DNA from: an uncultured Collinsella sp.
GTDB taxonomy: Bacteria; Actinomycetota; Coriobacteriia; Coriobacteriales; Coriobacteriaceae
Reading direction: 5' to 3'
DNA length: 6,968 nt
NCBI GenBank assembly: GCA_902495985.1
Contig: CABUZF010000059.1
Location: 1 to 6,968 of the forward strand
In this document: one piece after another, positions 5,318 to 6,968 of the stretch
How the letters are laid out: every line of letters begins with the position of its first letter
How positions within the stretch are numbered: the stretch's first letter is position 1
Program-made: the position numbers and the translations under genes
Notes under the pieces: model-generated
What the model saw: only the letters and a program-made list of their open reading frames with translations
Told to the model about the DNA's origin: nothing
Databases searched by the model: none

Positions 5318-6340
5318 ATGATTGTAATTTTAAAGCAGAGCGCCAGCGACGAGGCCGTCGGCCATATCGTCAGCTGGATTGAGAAAAAAGGCCTGAAGAC
5401 CGACGTCTCGCGCGGCGAGAACGAGACGATTATCGGCCTGGTGGGCGATACGACCAAGATCGACCCGTTCCTGCTCGAGTCCATGGATGTCGTCGAGCGC
5501 GTGCAGCGCGTCTCCGAGCCGTTCAAGCGCGCAAATCGCAAGTTCCACCCCGAGGACTCCGTCATCGACTGCGGCCACGGCGTCAAGATCGGCGGCGATC
5601 AGTTCCAGGTCATCGCCGGCCCCTGCTCCGTCGAGGGCGAGAACCTCATCCGCATCGCACGCCGCGTAAAGGCCGCCGGCGCCACGATGCTGCGCGGTGG
5701 CGCCTACAAGCCCCGCACCTCCCCCTACGCCTACCAGGGTATGGGCCCCGCCGGCCTCGACCTGCTGTGCGAGGCGTCTGCCGAGCTCGACATGCCGATC
5801 GTCACCGAGATCATGGACCCGCGCGACGTGCAGGTCTTCCTTGACAAGAAGATTGACGTCATGCAGATCGGCGCCCGCAACGCCCAGAACTTCCCCCTGC
5901 TCAAGGAGGTCGGCAAGACCCAGACCCCGATTCTGCTCAAGCGCGGCATGTCCGGCACGATTGATGAGCTGCTCATGGCCGCCGAGTACATCATGAGCGA
6001 GGGCAACGACAACGTCATTCTGTGCGAGCGCGGTATCCGCACCTTCGAGACCCGCACCCGCAACACCTTCGACCTCAACGCCGTGCCGGTGCTGCACCAC
6101 CTTTCGCACCTGCCCGTCGTCGCCGACCCCAGCCACGCCACCGGCTACACCCGCTATGTCGAGCCCATGGCGCTCGCTGCAACCGCCTGCGGCGCCAACG
6201 GCCTGGAGATCGAGGTCCACGACGACCCGAGCCGCGCCTGGTCCGACGGCGCCCAGGCCCTCACGCCCGACCAGTTCGACGACACCATGTGCCGCATCCG
6301 CGCTATCCGCGAGGTCGTCTGCCAAGAAACCATGGAGTAG
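5318..6340 (+). CDS. aroF: 3-deoxy-7-phosphoheptulonate (DAHP) synthase, type I-beta
   Basis: Catalyses condensation of phosphoenolpyruvate with erythrose-4-phosphate to DAHP, the first step of the shikimate pathway, in the cytoplasm. At 340 residues it matches the short AroF/I-beta class with an N-terminal ferredoxin-like domain (about 1-70), which in the Thermotoga enzyme carries Tyr/Phe feedback inhibition. The barrel follows, with AGPCSVE (100-106), RGGAYKPRTSPYAYQG (126-141, K131 and R133 for PEP), GARNAQNF (185-192), LLKRGM (206-211), CERGIRTF (236-243) and DPSHATGYTRY (270-280). The four metal ligands C103, H273, E299 and D310 are all present. Start at ATG 5318 has a good ribosome binding site; the in-frame ATG at 5270 would add 16 residues from within the leader hairpin and is not credible. 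tyrA follows after 3 bases. Expression is probably controlled by the leader at 5245-5284. Confidence 0.97.
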   Translation: MIVILKQSASDEAVGHIVSWIEKKGLKTDVSRGENETIIGLVGDTTKIDPFLLESMDVVERVQRVSEPFKRANRKFHPEDSVIDCGHGVKIGGDQFQVIAGPCSVEGENLIRIARRVKAAGATMLRGGAYKPRTSPYAYQGMGPAGLDLLCEASAELDMPIVTEIMDPRDVQVFLDKKIDVMQIGARNAQNFPLLKEVGKTQTPILLKRGMSGTIDELLMAAEYIMSEGNDNVILCERGIRTFETRTRNTFDLNAVPVLHHLSHLPVVADPSHATGYTRYVEPMALAATACGANGLEIEVHDDPSRAWSDGAQALTPDQFDDTMCRIRAIREVVCQETME

Positions 6341-6343
6341 ACC

Positions 6344-6968
6344 ATGGGTACGGTGAGAAACGCACGCGTCAACCAGGGCGGACCCAAGTGCGCCGGCATC
6401 GTCGGCTTGGGCCTGATCGGCGGCAGCTTTGCCCGCGGCTATGCGCAGGCGGGCGTTCGCGTGCTTGCCTGGGACCCCGACGATGACGTGATGACGGCCG
6501 CCAGCATGGGCACCGTCGCCGGCGAGCTCAACGACGAAACGCTCGGCGAGTGCGACATCATCGTCCTGGCATGCTACCCCGAGGCCTGCATCGAGTGGCT
6601 CGAGGCGCACGCCCAGGCACTCGCCGATGCCACCGACACCGAAGCCATCATGGGCCCCGTGGTGATCGACACCGTGGGCGTCAAGGGCATCGTGTGTGAG
6701 CGTGCCTTTGAGCTTGCCCGCGAGCACGGCTTTTACTTTGTGGGCGCGCACCCCATGGCGGGCACCCAGTTCTCAGGCTACGCTCACTCCCGTGCCGACC
6801 TGTTCCAGGGCGCCCCGCTCGTGCTCGTGCCACCCGCGGTGGACGATGCGCTCAAGCTAGAGCTTTTGGGCCAGGTGCGCGAGATGGTGCGCCCCTTGGG
6901 CTTTGGCAAGTTCAGCGTGACCAGCGCCGCCGAGCACGACCGCGTCATCGCCTTCACGAGCCAGCTTG
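6344..6968 (+). CDS. tyrA: Prephenate dehydrogenase (partial, cut by window end)
   Basis: The first 208 residues of a TyrA-family enzyme, which oxidatively decarboxylates prephenate to 4-hydroxyphenylpyruvate with NAD(P)+, the step leading to tyrosine. The Rossmann motif GLGLIGGS is at 21-28, with the acidic residue D44 at the end of the second strand (AWDP) suggesting NAD+ preference. The substrate-site motif GAHPMAG is at 134-140 and EHDRVIAFTSQL at 197-208, where the family's conserved His-Asp pair falls. No chorismate mutase domain precedes it, so it is monofunctional at this end; a C-terminal ACT domain cannot be judged. Start ATG 6344 has GGAG 6 bases upstream, inside the last codons of aroF, with only 3 bases between the genes, so translation is probably coupled. 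It was recognised by translating the plus strand to the edge. Confidence 0.93.
   Translation, partial: MGTVRNARVNQGGPKCAGIVGLGLIGGSFARGYAQAGVRVLAWDPDDDVMTAASMGTVAGELNDETLGECDIIVLACYPEACIEWLEAHAQALADATDTEAIMGPVVIDTVGVKGIVCERAFELAREHGFYFVGAHPMAGTQFSGYAHSRADLFQGAPLVLVPPAVDDALKLELLGQVREMVRPLGFGKFSVTSAAEHDRVIAFTSQL

Noticed and set aside
5330..6751. Open frame of 473 codons on the minus strand opposite aroF and tyrA
   Set aside because: It crosses the boundary of two certain plus-strand genes, has a His/Asp/Val/Gly-biased composition typical of antisense frames, and has no ribosome binding site or known motif.

Overview
The window reads as an ordinary chromosomal segment of a GC-rich actinobacterium. 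The protein sequences, strong codon bias and gene style suggest a Coriobacteriia member such as Collinsella; this is an inference from recall of similar proteins, not a search. Two gene blocks diverge from an intergenic region at about 5114-5317.

Left block, all on the minus strand (read right to left): a tRNA-Arg(CCG) gene with its own consensus promoter and an intrinsic terminator; a CtpE-like P-type cation ATPase with an unusual basic tail; a membrane-anchored protein with two zinc ribbons; a cyclophilin-type peptidyl-prolyl isomerase with its own promoter; and, 11 bases further on, the start of a TPR/membrane protein cut by the window edge. The cyclophilin and TPR genes form a tight operon, the second using a TTG start with a strong ribosome binding site.

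Right block, plus strand: a type I-beta DAHP synthase (aroF, entry into the shikimate pathway) followed 3 bases later by prephenate dehydrogenase (tyrA, committed to tyrosine), cut by the right edge. The pair joins the first step of aromatic synthesis to the tyrosine branch.

The most interesting element is the roughly 80-base leader in front of aroF. It holds a -10 box, then within 5 bases an ATG opening a 20-codon reading frame (MHHIYTARNAGRFCKSYPSR). A 9-bp GC-rich hairpin followed by a T run lies inside that frame, directly after its first Tyr codon. The frame's stop lies inside the aroF ribosome binding site. This looks like a leaderless leader-peptide attenuator sensing tyrosine/phenylalanine. 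A second point of note is a natural Glu-to-Gln change at the main ion-binding position of the ATPase. No mobile element, CRISPR array or defence system was seen.
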